Source of the DNA: Sulfurospirillum sp. UBA1314
Lineage (GTDB): Bacteria; Campylobacterota; Campylobacteria; Campylobacterales; Sulfurospirillaceae
Assembly (NCBI GenBank): GCA_002307095.1
Contig: DBTO01000046.1
Span: forward strand, 1-24,493
Reading direction: 5' to 3'
DNA: 24,493 bases
Shown here in pieces: positions 1 to 7,387 of the stretch. The translations under genes and the position numbers were made by a program. The notes beneath the pieces are model-generated. The model saw only the letters and a program-made list of their open reading frames with translations, did no database searches and was not told the origin of the DNA. Every line of letters starts with the position of its first letter. The first letter of the stretch is position 1.

Positions 1-1916
1 AAGAGAAAGAGCGAGGTATTACCATTACTTCAGCGGCTACTACATGTACATGGAAAGATCACCAAATTAACATCATCGACACTCCAGGCCACGTTGACTT
101 TACGATTGAAGTTGAGCGTTCTATGCGTGTTCTTGATGGCGCTGTCGCTGTATTTTGTGCTGTTGGTGGCGTTCAACCACAATCTGAAACCGTTTGGAGA
201 CAAGCGAATCGTTACCAAGTTCCACGAATGGTATTTGTTAATAAAATGGACCGTGTTGGTGCAGATTTCTATAACGTTGAAGCACAAATTAAAAATCGTT
301 TAAAAGCAAACCCAGTACCTATTCAAATTCCTATTGGCGCGGAAGAAAACTTCAAAGGTGTTGTTGATCTCGTAGAGATGAAAGCACTTGTTTGGGATGA
401 TGATGCGGCTATGGGTTCAAATTACCAAGTCGTTGAAATCCCAGCGGACCTTGCGGATAAAGCAAAAGAGTACCGTGAGAGAATGGTTGAAGCTGTTTCT
501 GAGACCAGTGATGAGTTGATGGAAAAATACCTTGGTGGCGAAGAGCTTACCAAAGCTGAAATTAAAGCGGGTATTAAAGCGGGATGTCTTGCAATGACCT
601 TTATTCCTATGATTTGTGGTACAGCGTTTAAAAACAAAGGTGTTCAACCGATGTTAGATGCTGTTATCGATTATATGCCTGCTCCTACTGAAGTTCACGC
701 GATTAAAGGCGAGTACGAAGACGGACATGAGTGTGTCGTTGATTCTACGGATGAGGGTGAATTTGCAGCACTTGCGTTTAAAATTATGACCGATCCTTTT
801 GTGGGTCAATTAACCTTCGTTCGTGTGTATCGTGGTTCATTGGAAAGCGGAAGTTATGCTTACAACACAACGAAAGATAAAAAAGAGCGCATTGGTCGTT
901 TGCTAAAAATGCACGCGAACAAAAGAGAAGAGATCAAAGTCCTTCACTCAGGTGAAATTGGCGCGGTTGTAGGTCTTAAAGACACCCTAACCGGTGATAC
1001 ACTTGCGAGCGAAAAAGACCCTGTAATTTTAGAGAGAATGGTATTCCCAGATCCGGTTATCTCTGTTGCGGTTGAGCCTAAAACCAAAGCGGATCAAGAG
1101 AAAATGGGTATTGCCCTTCAAAAACTCGCTCAAGAAGATCCAAGCTTTAGAGTTGAGACGGATGAAGAGAGTGGTCAAACGATCATTTCTGGTATGGGTG
1201 AGCTTCACTTAGAGATTCTTGTTGATCGTATGCTTCGTGAGTTTAAAGTAAGTGCAGAAGTGGGTCAACCTCAAGTTGCTTACCGTGAAACCATTCGTGC
1301 ATCCGTTAACCAAGAGTACAAATACGCAAAACAATCAGGTGGTCGCGGTCAATACGGTCACGTTTACCTCAAAATCGAGCCTCAAGATGCAGGTCAAGGC
1401 TACGAGTTTATCAACGACATCAAAGGTGGAGCGATTCCAAAAGAGTTTATCCCTGCTGTTGATAAAGGTATTAAAGAGGCACTTGGTGCGGGTGTACTTG
1501 CAGGTTATAAAGTGGAAGACGTTAAAGTTACTCTTTATGATGGAAGTTACCATGATGTTGACTCCTCTGAGATGGCGTTTAAACTCGCTGCTTCTATGGG
1601 CTTTAAAGAGGGTTGTCGTAAGGCAAAACCGGTTATTCTTGAGCCAATCATGAAAGTGGAAGTTGAAACTCCAGAAGACTTTATGGGTGATGTTATCGGC
1701 GATCTTAATAGAAGACGTGGACAAATCAACTCAATGGATGATAGAAGTGGTAACAAAATTGTTAACGCATTCTGCCCATTGGCTGAGATGTTTGGTTACT
1801 CAACCGACCTACGTTCTCAAACACAAGGTCGTGCTTCTTACTCTATGGAATTTGATCATTATGATGAAGTTCCTAGAAACGTTGCAGAAGAGATTATCAA
1901 AAAACGTAACGGTTAA
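1..1916 (+). CDS. fusA: Translation elongation factor G, 5'-truncated by window edge
   Basis: EF-G is the ribosomal translocase, a GTPase that moves tRNA and mRNA after peptide transfer. The frame is open from base 3, so 637 residues are visible; family proteins are near 690, so about 55 N-terminal residues, including the P-loop, lie outside the window. The visible part starts in the switch I region (EKERGITI), followed by G3 (DTPGH) and G4 (NKMD), then domains II to V, including the domain IV stretch SGGRGQYGHV and the C-terminal region with RRGQI and YSTDLRSQTQGRASY. The stop is TAA at 1914-1916. The gene is intact within the window and contains no copy of the TTACATGTAA palindrome. In related genomes fusA follows rpsL and rpsG; that part is not visible. 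Identification is essentially certain. Confidence 0.98.
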   Translation, partial: EKERGITITSAATTCTWKDHQINIIDTPGHVDFTIEVERSMRVLDGAVAVFCAVGGVQPQSETVWRQANRYQVPRMVFVNKMDRVGADFYNVEAQIKNRLKANPVPIQIPIGAEENFKGVVDLVEMKALVWDDDAAMGSNYQVVEIPADLADKAKEYRERMVEAVSETSDELMEKYLGGEELTKAEIKAGIKAGCLAMTFIPMICGTAFKNKGVQPMLDAVIDYMPAPTEVHAIKGEYEDGHECVVDSTDEGEFAALAFKIMTDPFVGQLTFVRVYRGSLESGSYAYNTTKDKKERIGRLLKMHANKREEIKVLHSGEIGAVVGLKDTLTGDTLASEKDPVILERMVFPDPVISVAVEPKTKADQEKMGIALQKLAQEDPSFRVETDEESGQTIISGMGELHLEILVDRMLREFKVSAEVGQPQVAYRETIRASVNQEYKYAKQSGGRGQYGHVYLKIEPQDAGQGYEFINDIKGGAIPKEFIPAVDKGIKEALGAGVLAGYKVEDVKVTLYDGSYHDVDSSEMAFKLAASMGFKEGCRKAKPVILEPIMKVEVETPEDFMGDVIGDLNRRRGQINSMDDRSGNKIVNAFCPLAEMFGYSTDLRSQTQGRASYSMEFDHYDEVPRNVAEEIIKKRNG

Positions 1917-1920
1917 TTCG

Positions 1921-1932
1921 TTTACATGTAAA
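1921..1932. repeat. TTTACATGTAAA palindrome, copy 1 (intergenic)
   Basis: Perfect 12-bp palindrome beginning 4 bases after the fusA stop codon. Its right half (TGTAAA) is also the left base of the fusA terminator stem. Confidence 0.9.
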
Positions 1933-1952
1933 GAGTCTTCGGGCTCTTTACA
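1927..1952 (+). terminator. fusA stem-loop terminator with TTCG tetraloop
   Basis: TGTAAAGAGTC (1927-1937) pairs with GGCTCTTTACA (1942-1952) around a TTCG loop (1938-1941), with one G-T wobble, giving an 11-bp stem. It sits just after the fusA stop. No clear T-run follows on the plus strand, so it may terminate weakly or protect the 3' end. The left arm uses half of palindrome copy 1. Confidence 0.7.
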
Positions 1953-2042
1953 CCCCTGTTTCTGCCAAAATCTTCCAAACGCACTCTTTTTACAATTCAC
2001 TAAAGATGACATTTTTAGCCCCAACTATCAACAATAAATCGC

Positions 2043-2048
2043 TATAAT
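2043..2048 (+). promoter_or_regulatory. -10 box for metNIQ
   Basis: TATAAT sits 41 bases before the metN start, in an AT-rich stretch between the fusA terminator and metN. No convincing -35 box is seen, which is usual for sigma-70 promoters in this phylum, so the call rests on the exact -10 hexamer and its location. Confidence 0.65.
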
Positions 2049-2088
2049 CTCGCGTTTTGGATGAAATACTTCTCGCAAAGGTTAACAC

Positions 2089-3048
2089 GTGATAGAGATA
2101 AAAAATCTCAGCAAATACTTTAACGACCAAAAAGTTTTAGACGACATTAGTTTACATGTAAATGCAGGTGAAATATTTGCCATCGTTGGGCACAGTGGAG
2201 CAGGAAAATCAACATTGCTTCGTTGTATCAACGGGCTGGAGCGTTTTAGCGACGGCGATCTTATGGTGTTAAACAAAGAGGTGAAAACACTCAACGAGCG
2301 TGGTCTGAATGAATTAAGAAGCCAAATTGGTATGATCTTTCAAAACTTCTCACTGCTCAATCAAAAAAATGTGTATGAAAATATCGCGCTTCCGATGCGT
2401 GTTTGGGGCTATAGCACAGAAGCGATTCAAAAAAGAGTCGATGAGCTTTTAAGTCTTGTGGGACTTGAGGCGAAAAAGTTTGTCTATCCTAAAGAGCTCA
2501 GTGGTGGTCAAAAACAACGTGTTGCGATTGCAAGGGCACTCACTCTTAATCCCAAAATACTGCTCAGCGATGAAGCGACGTCTGCCCTTGATCCCAATAC
2601 CACCCAATCCATTTTAGAACTTTTACAAGAGATTAACATCAAACTGGGTGTTACGATCATCATCGTGACCCATGAAATGGACGTTGTCAAAAAAGTGGCA
2701 TCGCGTGCTTTGCTCTTAGAGGATGGTAAGGTCATCGGTCTTGGACGGATTGAGGATCTTTTTTTAAGACCCGATGAAACGATGATGCGGTTTTTGGGTG
2801 AAGATGAAGAGCTACCAACGGAGGGTGTGAATATCAGGCTTTTCTTCCCCCATACGATCTCCTACCAACCCATTGTGACACAGATGGCGCGAGAGCTTGA
2901 TATGAATTTTACGATTGTCTGGGGAAAGCTTGAAAAGCTTAACGACCATGTGGTTGGCTCGCTTGTGATCAATATGGATGAACAGACTTCCGGTAGAATA
3001 ACAGACTATTTGCACGAAAAAACGGAAGTCATTTGGGAGGTACTCTAA
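2089..3048 (+). CDS. metN: Methionine ABC transporter ATP-binding protein MetN
   Basis: The ATPase subunit of the methionine importer powers uptake of methionine across the inner membrane with MetI and MetQ. The 319-residue protein shows Walker A GHSGAGKST (34-42), the Q-loop MIFQNF (82-87), signature LSGGQ (137-141), Walker B ILLSDE (157-162) and the H-loop VTHEMD near 197. Residues beyond about 240 match the C-terminal NIL domain, the methionine-sensing regulatory domain typical of MetN. The start is GTG at 2089, preceded by AAAGG (2077-2081) at 7 bases; no better ATG is present. metI begins one base after the stop. The gene carries the palindrome at 2151-2162, read as LHVN at residues 22-25, in a variable surface position. 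Confidence 0.95.
   Translation: MIEIKNLSKYFNDQKVLDDISLHVNAGEIFAIVGHSGAGKSTLLRCINGLERFSDGDLMVLNKEVKTLNERGLNELRSQIGMIFQNFSLLNQKNVYENIALPMRVWGYSTEAIQKRVDELLSLVGLEAKKFVYPKELSGGQKQRVAIARALTLNPKILLSDEATSALDPNTTQSILELLQEINIKLGVTIIIVTHEMDVVKKVASRALLLEDGKVIGLGRIEDLFLRPDETMMRFLGEDEELPTEGVNIRLFFPHTISYQPIVTQMARELDMNFTIVWGKLEKLNDHVVGSLVINMDEQTSGRITDYLHEKTEVIWEVL
2151..2162. repeat. TTTACATGTAAA palindrome, copy 2 (in metN)
   Basis: Perfect 12-bp palindrome inside metN, read in the frame giving Leu-His-Val-Asn. Confidence 0.9.
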
Positions 3049-3049
3049 G

Positions 3050-3730
3050 ATGGAACAGACTATTACATCATTTTTTGAAAAATCTTTCGTCATGAAAAGT
3101 GTGCTCGTTGATGCAGTTATGGAGACACTCACGATGAGCCTTGTTTCAACGTTTTTGGCAACATTCATTGGGTTTATGCTCGCGATTGTGCTCATAATCA
3201 CCGATAAAAATGGCATCTCGCCCAATCGATACACCTATAAATTCTTAGATGTCACGATCAATATGTTGCGTTCATTTCCGTTTATTATCCTCATCATCGT
3301 CTTGTTTCCTGTGACAAAATTTTTGGTCGGAAAGCATACGGGAACGTTCGCGATGATCGTACCGCTTACGATTGGAACAGCTCCATTTATCGCACGCATG
3401 ATCGAAGGTGCTTTTAAAGAGGTAGATAAAAGTGTTGTTGAAGCGGCACAATCGTTTGGTACAAATAAATTTCAGATTATTTTCCGCGTGCTTTTGCCTG
3501 AAGCGTATCCTAGTATTATCTCCGCGATTACGCTCTCGTTGATCATTATTGTTGGTTTTTCAGCGATGGCAGGAACCGTTGGTGGTGGCGGTCTTGGCGC
3601 GGTGGCGATGAATTATGGGTACTACCGCTTTGACGCACTGTATATCTTTTGGACGGTTTTTATCTTGATTGTACTTGTGCAGATTTTTCAAAGCTTGGGG
3701 GATATTCTCTATAAAATAGTAAAGCATTAA
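3050..3730 (+). CDS. metI: Methionine ABC transporter permease MetI
   Basis: The 226-residue integral membrane subunit forms the methionine translocation path and docks on MetN. About five hydrophobic segments are visible, as expected for the family. The coupling EAA-type loop is the stretch VEAAQSFGTNKFQIIFRV followed by LLPEAYPSI. The Gly-rich AGTVGGGGLG before the last helices is also typical of MetI. ATG at 3050 lies one base after the metN stop, with GGGAGG (3035-3040) inside the metN end, so the two are translationally linked. metQ follows after a 113-base gap containing an inverted repeat. Confidence 0.95.
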   Translation: MEQTITSFFEKSFVMKSVLVDAVMETLTMSLVSTFLATFIGFMLAIVLIITDKNGISPNRYTYKFLDVTINMLRSFPFIILIIVLFPVTKFLVGKHTGTFAMIVPLTIGTAPFIARMIEGAFKEVDKSVVEAAQSFGTNKFQIIFRVLLPEAYPSIISAITLSLIIIVGFSAMAGTVGGGGLGAVAMNYGYYRFDALYIFWTVFILIVLVQIFQSLGDILYKIVKH

Positions 3731-3787
3731 CGCTTAGTTTTGCGTGTCATTCAGTACCTTTTAATGCGAATGACGTTAGGATTTCAC

Positions 3788-3823
3788 AAATGTATAGTAA
3801 ACAAAGTGTTTTACTATACATTT
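3788..3823. repeat. 14-bp inverted repeat before metQ
   Basis: AAATGTATAGTAAA (3788-3801) and its exact reverse complement (3810-3823) are separated by 8 bases. The repeat ends 9 bases before the metQ ribosome site AAGGAG (3833-3838). It could be an RNA hairpin that stabilises or separately tunes the metQ message, or an operator for a dimeric regulator. An additional weak 7-bp hairpin (GTCATTC 3746-3752 with GAATGAC 3768-3774) lies just after metI. Function is inferred. Confidence 0.6.
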
Positions 3824-3843
3824 AGTTATTTTAAGGAGTACAC

Positions 3844-4665
3844 ATGTATAAACGTTTAGGGGCTATTTTAGTGGGAGCCGTGCTTGCCTTTAGTGGGTGC
3901 AGTGGCGATAAAAAAGGTGAAGACAAAGCCGCTTCAAAAGAAGATAAAAGTGCGAAAACGATTATTGTTGGGGCAACACCCGTTCCACACTCTGAGATAT
4001 TGGAAATTGCAAAACCTCTTTTAGCCAAAGAAGGGTATACGCTTGAGATCAAAGTCTTTAATGATTATGTGATTCCAAACAAAGTGACCGACAGTGGTGA
4101 AATTGATGCAAACTTTTTTCAACATACACCGTATTTGAACGAGTTTAATAAAAGCCAAGGCACAAAATTGGTGAGTGTGGGCAATATTCACATCGAGCCA
4201 ATTGGTGTTTACTCTAAAAAGATTAAAGCGCTTTCAGAGCTTAAAGAGGGTGATAGCGTTGCGATTCCCAATGACCCGAGCAATGCTGGACGCGCTTTGG
4301 ATGTTTTAGTAAACGCAGGACTCATCAAACTCAAAGATGCTGAGCATAAAACTAAACTTGACATCGTTGAAAATCCAAAAAATCTTACCTTTACAGAGCT
4401 CGAAGCGGCACAACTGCCTCGTGTGATCGAAGATTTCACGATTGCAGTCATTAACACCAATTACGCGCTTCCTGCAGGACTCAATCCAAGTACCGATGCG
4501 CTAGCCCTAGAGTCTGCGAATTCTCCGTATGCCAATATTTTGGTCGTTAAAGCGGGCAATGAGAATAGCGACAAAACCAAAGCATTGCTCAAAGCGCTTC
4601 AATCTGATGAAGTGAAAAAATTTATCGTTGAAAAATACAAAGGCGCCATTGTTCCTGCGTTTTAA
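3844..4665 (+). CDS. metQ: Methionine-binding lipoprotein MetQ (NlpA family)
   Basis: The periplasmic, membrane-tethered binding protein delivers methionine to MetNI. The 273-residue protein starts with a lipoprotein signal peptide; the lipobox ends at Cys19 (FSGC). A charged Lys/Asp/Glu-rich linker follows, then the NlpA fold with the characteristic opening VGATPVPHSEIL, the motif DANFFQHTPYL and the ALPAGLNP stretch. ATG at 3844 has AAGGAG at 3833-3838, spacing 5. It is the last gene of the operon, followed by a strong terminator. A substrate other than L-methionine (D-methionine or another amino acid) is possible, since NlpA paralogues vary. Confidence 0.93.
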   Translation: MYKRLGAILVGAVLAFSGCSGDKKGEDKAASKEDKSAKTIIVGATPVPHSEILEIAKPLLAKEGYTLEIKVFNDYVIPNKVTDSGEIDANFFQHTPYLNEFNKSQGTKLVSVGNIHIEPIGVYSKKIKALSELKEGDSVAIPNDPSNAGRALDVLVNAGLIKLKDAEHKTKLDIVENPKNLTFTELEAAQLPRVIEDFTIAVINTNYALPAGLNPSTDALALESANSPYANILVVKAGNENSDKTKALLKALQSDEVKKFIVEKYKGAIVPAF

Positions 4666-4687
4666 CACATCATTGACGCATTCTTTC

Positions 4688-4719
4688 AATCAAAGTGTCT
4701 CTTCGGATACACTTTGATT
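4688..4719 (+). terminator. metNIQ terminator hairpin
   Basis: AATCAAAGTGT (4688-4698) pairs with ACACTTTGATT (4709-4719). After one C/T mismatch the stem continues with TC/GA closing a TTCG loop (4702-4705). A pyrimidine-rich tract (CTTTCCCCTTT) follows. It separates metQ from the tRNA gene promoter. Confidence 0.8.
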
Positions 4720-4753
4720 CTTTCCCCTTTAACTTTCCTAAGTCTATTTTTGT

Positions 4754-4759
4754 TATAAT
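4754..4759 (+). promoter_or_regulatory. -10 box for tRNA-Arg
   Basis: TATAAT, 24 bases before the mature tRNA 5' end, in a GTTATAATCCCGCC context. The position fits a short precursor transcript. Confidence 0.65.
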
Positions 4760-4783
4760 CCCGCCACACAAAATCTCACCAAT

Positions 4784-4860
4784 GTCCCCATAGCTCAGCA
4801 GGATAGAGCATCAAATTCCTAATTTGAAGGCCGTGCGTTCGAATCGCGCTGGGGACACCA
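4784..4860 (+). tRNA. tRNA-Arg (anticodon CCT)
   Basis: This 77-nt gene folds into a full cloverleaf. The acceptor stem is GTCCCCA (4784-4790) with TGGGGAC (4850-4856), discriminator A4857 and an encoded CCA (4858-4860). The anticodon stem is TCAAA/TTTGA around loop TTCCTAA, so the anticodon is CCT (4818-4820), reading AGG. The T-loop TTCGAAT and the D-loop AGCTCAGCAGGATAGAGC are present. It is a lone tRNA with its own promoter. I see no phage or integrase attachment repeat next to it. Confidence 0.95.
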
Positions 4861-4923
4861 CCACTTTTTAATTCCTTCTTCAAACTAAATGTTTGATCTT
4901 TTCATTCTCAACCCATAAAAATT

Positions 4924-5001
4924 AACGAAACGTTTTAAAAACTACATTATAATTTTCTATATGATTGAATAGTATTCTATCTAAAACGATTCGTTTTAAA
5001 A
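4924..5001 (+). promoter_or_regulatory. Lrp-family gene promoter with two operator-like repeats
   Basis: Two 17-base copies, 4924-4940 and 4985-5001, match at 15 of 17 positions (AACGAAACGTTTTAAAA and AACGATTCGTTTTAAAA). The second lies in a perfect 17-bp palindrome with a central T, TAAAACGATTCGTTTTA (4982-4998). The copies are 61 bases apart, about six helical turns, so they face the same side of the helix. A TATAAT (4948-4953) lies between them. The likely reading is autoregulation by the downstream Lrp/AsnC protein; binding is inferred. Confidence 0.6.
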
Positions 5002-5037
5002 AAAGATCAATTTGTTATACTTTTACAGGAGAAAACG

Positions 5038-5490
5038 ATGGATGAACTTGATGTGCAGATTCTAAAATTACTAGAACATACTGGCAGGCTTTCTCATGAA
5101 GAGATCGGGAAATTGGTTCATATCTCAAGACCTGCTGTGCATCAGCGTGTGGCAAAGCTTGAGAAAAATGGGGTGATTAAAGGGTATCGCGCCATTATTG
5201 ATTGGAAAATGCTGGAGCAAAAAATTCAAGCGTTTATCTTTATCAAAATGAAATGCCAATCGTTTCAACAAATTACGGCAAAGATTCTTAATATCCCCAT
5301 AGAGAACGGTGTCATTTTAGAGTGTCAGCGTTTAGCAGGCGAGTGGTGTATGGTGTTAAAAGTACGTGTGAGTTCTACGGATGATATTACACGCTTTTTG
5401 GATGAACTGGTAATGTTTGCTGAAGTGTATGAGACATCGACCACGTTTATTCTCTCAACCCTGCATGAAAACGGCTTTAGCGAACTGTAA
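5038..5490 (+). CDS. Lrp/AsnC family transcriptional regulator
   Basis: This is a DNA-binding regulator of the feast/famine family, which usually senses amino acids as octamers. Residues 1-60 form the winged helix-turn-helix (LDVQILKLLEHTGRLSHEEIG, then SRPAVHQRVAKLEKNGVIKGY); residues about 68-145 form the ligand-binding RAM domain. Length (150 residues) is normal. ATG at 5038 is preceded by AGGAG (5027-5031). It lies 20 bases before an EamA exporter in the same direction, so the pair probably forms an operon in which the regulator controls export of an amino acid or related compound. The upstream repeats suggest autoregulation. The ligand cannot be told from sequence. Confidence 0.92.
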   Translation: MDELDVQILKLLEHTGRLSHEEIGKLVHISRPAVHQRVAKLEKNGVIKGYRAIIDWKMLEQKIQAFIFIKMKCQSFQQITAKILNIPIENGVILECQRLAGEWCMVLKVRVSSTDDITRFLDELVMFAEVYETSTTFILSTLHENGFSEL

Positions 5491-5510
5491 AATAGAAGAA
5501 GGAAATAAAC

Positions 5511-6452
5511 ATGAGCGCTTTACATGTAAACGAAAATCTAGCGGTAGACTATAAAAAAACCATGATGGTTGTTGTGGCACTGTTGAGTGTGTATATTGTG
5601 TGGGGTAGTACCTATTTGGGGATAAAAATTGCCATTGAAACGTTTCCTCCTTTTTTAATGGCAGGGATTCGCTTCTTGATCGCTGGAGCACTCTTGTATG
5701 GTTTTGTTGTGGTAAAAGAGAAAAAATATCCCAAACTTATTGAGTGGAGAGACACCACGATCATTGGCATTTTATTGCTTTCGGCAGGAAATGGATTTTT
5801 AGTGATCGCTGAAAAAACAATTCCTTCTTCGATTGCCGCAATAGTGGTTGCAACGGTTCCTTTGTGGATGATTGTGATCGCTTGGTTCCTCAAGATTCAA
5901 ACGAAACCCAACAAAAGTACGCTTGTAGGAACGTTGATTGGCTTTATCGGTGTGGTGATTTTGATGTTTCCCTCTCATCAAGAACATCTTCGCTTTGATA
6001 CATTTGGCCTTTTGATTACACTCTTAGGGGCGATCTTGTGGTCATTTGGGTCTATCTATTCTCAAAAAGCAACCTTGCCCTCTTCGGTGATGCTCTCAAC
6101 CGCGATGCAGATGCTTAGCGGTGGCTTGGTTTTAATAATCACCGCAACGCTCTTTGGTGAATGGCAACAGTTTCAGATAGAAACGCTCTCTTCGCGCTCG
6201 TTGTTGGCATTGGCGTATTTAGTGTTGATTGGCTCTTTGGTGGGCTTTAGCGCGTATGTATGGCTCTTAAAAAATGCCTCACCTTATCTTGCCTCAACCT
6301 ATGCTTTTGTCAATCCGATTGTTGCGCTTTTTTTGGGTTATCTCTTTGCCGATGAAGTGCTAGGCGTTAAAGCGTTGATCGCGACAATGTTGATCATTAG
6401 CGCGGTTGTAATGATCACCCTTTTTAAAGCCAAAAAGAGGTCACACCAGTAG
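5511..6452 (+). CDS. EamA (DMT superfamily) exporter
   Basis: An inner-membrane transporter of the drug/metabolite superfamily, the group including RhtA and YdcZ-type metabolite exporters. The 313-residue protein has about ten hydrophobic segments in two EamA repeats. The first opens with YIVWGSTYLGIKIAIETFPP and the second holds TYAFVNPIVALFLGYLFADE, both typical. ATG at 5511 has AGAAGGAA just upstream. The start codon is followed almost at once by the palindrome at 5519-5530, encoding LHVN at residues 4-7. Its 3' end overlaps the convergent aldo/keto reductase gene by 12 bases. Paired with an Lrp-type regulator, an amino-acid efflux role is plausible but inferred. Confidence 0.9.
   Translation: MSALHVNENLAVDYKKTMMVVVALLSVYIVWGSTYLGIKIAIETFPPFLMAGIRFLIAGALLYGFVVVKEKKYPKLIEWRDTTIIGILLLSAGNGFLVIAEKTIPSSIAAIVVATVPLWMIVIAWFLKIQTKPNKSTLVGTLIGFIGVVILMFPSHQEHLRFDTFGLLITLLGAILWSFGSIYSQKATLPSSVMLSTAMQMLSGGLVLIITATLFGEWQQFQIETLSSRSLLALAYLVLIGSLVGFSAYVWLLKNASPYLASTYAFVNPIVALFLGYLFADEVLGVKALIATMLIISAVVMITLFKAKKRSHQ
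5519..5530. repeat. TTTACATGTAAA palindrome, copy 3 (EamA N-terminus)
   Basis: Perfect 12-bp palindrome at codons 3-7 of the EamA gene, read as Leu-His-Val-Asn in the non-conserved N-terminal tail. Confidence 0.9.
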
Positions 6453-7280
6453 CGCATCAATGCGTGCGATCTCAAGAGGAGTGAGCGTAAATTCTAAAAT
6501 GCTTAAATCCTCTTTCATGTGTTGGGCGGAGGTGGTGCCATTGAGAGGAATGATGCCTTGGTGCATCACATAACGATAGAAAATTTGAGCTGTGCTTTTA
6601 CCATACGTTTGGGCGATTTCTTGCAAAATGAGCGAGTGCAAAATGTGCGGATTGGCACTGAGTGTCCAAAAACTCTGATAGATCATCCCTTTGTCCTTTA
6701 GCCAAGCTCGAAGCGTTGTATCGTAATGGACGTCGGCGTAAAAACGGTTTTGCACACACCAAGGTTTGATGCGAGCATCCGTGTAAAGTTTTTGCAAAAG
6801 CTGAAGATCATAACAGTTACTAATGCCAATATGCCGAACGTCACCTTTTTCAAGAAGTGATTCAAACACTTTCCATGCTTTGAGTAAATTGCTATAGGGA
6901 AAGAGCGGTGAATGCAATAAAAAAGAGTCCAGATAGTCTGTTTGCAAATTGTGTTTGGAAATGTTACACGAGGTGAGAATTTGCTCTTCCAACGAGGCTT
7001 GTGGGTTGTAGGGAACTCTTTGTGGGTCTTGTCCTTCCGTCGGTGTGAATTTGGTTTGAAGAAAAAGCTCCTCTCTCTTGCCCCCTTTGGCGTAAAAATG
7101 GGCACATCCTTCACCTACCAAAGCCTCTTCATAGTGTTTGGGTTGGCACGCCGTGTCAATTCCTCTAAAGCCATTTTCAAGGGCTTGCGCGACTAAATTA
7201 GCAGTGCGCTCTTTTTTCCATGCCGTGCCATAAAGCATAGGCGGAACCTGAAAATTTTGATTGCTCGTAATGCACTGCAT
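6441..7280 (-). CDS. Aldo/keto reductase family oxidoreductase
   Basis: An NADPH-dependent carbonyl reductase of the AKR fold. The 279-residue protein keeps the full catalytic tetrad: Asp42 (GIDTA), Tyr50 (HYEEALVG), Lys77 (QTKF) and His123 (LLHSP). The later GISNC stretch and the C-terminal PLNGTTSAQH region, which contacts NADPH, are also present. The start ATG (7278-7280) has AGAAGGAG just upstream on the minus strand. It is divergent from a SagB-type nitroreductase, with 107 bases between them, so the two may be co-regulated redox genes. Its stop lies inside the end of the convergent EamA gene. The substrate is unknown. Confidence 0.92.
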   Translation of the reverse strand: MQCITSNQNFQVPPMLYGTAWKKERTANLVAQALENGFRGIDTACQPKHYEEALVGEGCAHFYAKGGKREELFLQTKFTPTEGQDPQRVPYNPQASLEEQILTSCNISKHNLQTDYLDSFLLHSPLFPYSNLLKAWKVFESLLEKGDVRHIGISNCYDLQLLQKLYTDARIKPWCVQNRFYADVHYDTTLRAWLKDKGMIYQSFWTLSANPHILHSLILQEIAQTYGKSTAQIFYRYVMHQGIIPLNGTTSAQHMKEDLSILEFTLTPLEIARIDALLV

Positions 7281-7387
7281 AAAAACTCCTTCTACCTATT
7301 TTCAAGGGTTCTTTTTTTGCAAGATTAAACCTTACATGTAAAGCATTCTATAGTGACGACATTGTAGCATAGCACAAAGGAGTAAAC
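7281..7387. promoter_or_regulatory. Divergent promoter region between AKR and SagB-type genes
   Basis: For the plus-strand gene, TATAGT (7349-7354) is a candidate -10 box, with ribosome site AAAGGAG at 7376-7382. For the minus-strand gene, a TTTAAT-like hexamer around 7323-7328 is a weak -10. The TTACATGTAA palindrome (7332-7341) lies between them, so a factor binding it could affect both directions. Confidence 0.45.
7332..7342. repeat. TTACATGTAAA palindrome, copy 4 (divergent promoter)
   Basis: Ten-base perfect palindrome core TTACATGTAA (7332-7341) plus one flanking A; the left flank is C, so it is 11 of 12 to the long form. It lies in the intergenic region between divergent genes. Confidence 0.9.

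Noticed and set aside
41..48. TACATGTA in fusA as another palindrome copy
   Set aside because: Flanks are C and C, so only 8 of 10 core bases match; it lies in a conserved EF-G region. TTACATGTTT at about 9991 and ACATGTATAA at 3842 are likewise partial and were not counted.
1252..1653. Open frame overlapping fusA in another frame
   Set aside because: A shadow of the conserved fusA coding sequence with low-complexity, Lys/Leu-rich translation.
4784..4860. tRNA-Arg as an integration site for a mobile element
   Set aside because: No integrase gene or repeat of the tRNA 3' end is seen in the window.
6441..6452. Twelve-base overlap of the EamA and AKR stops as an error or frameshift
   Set aside because: Both reading frames end naturally with normal lengths; short convergent overlaps are common in compact genomes.
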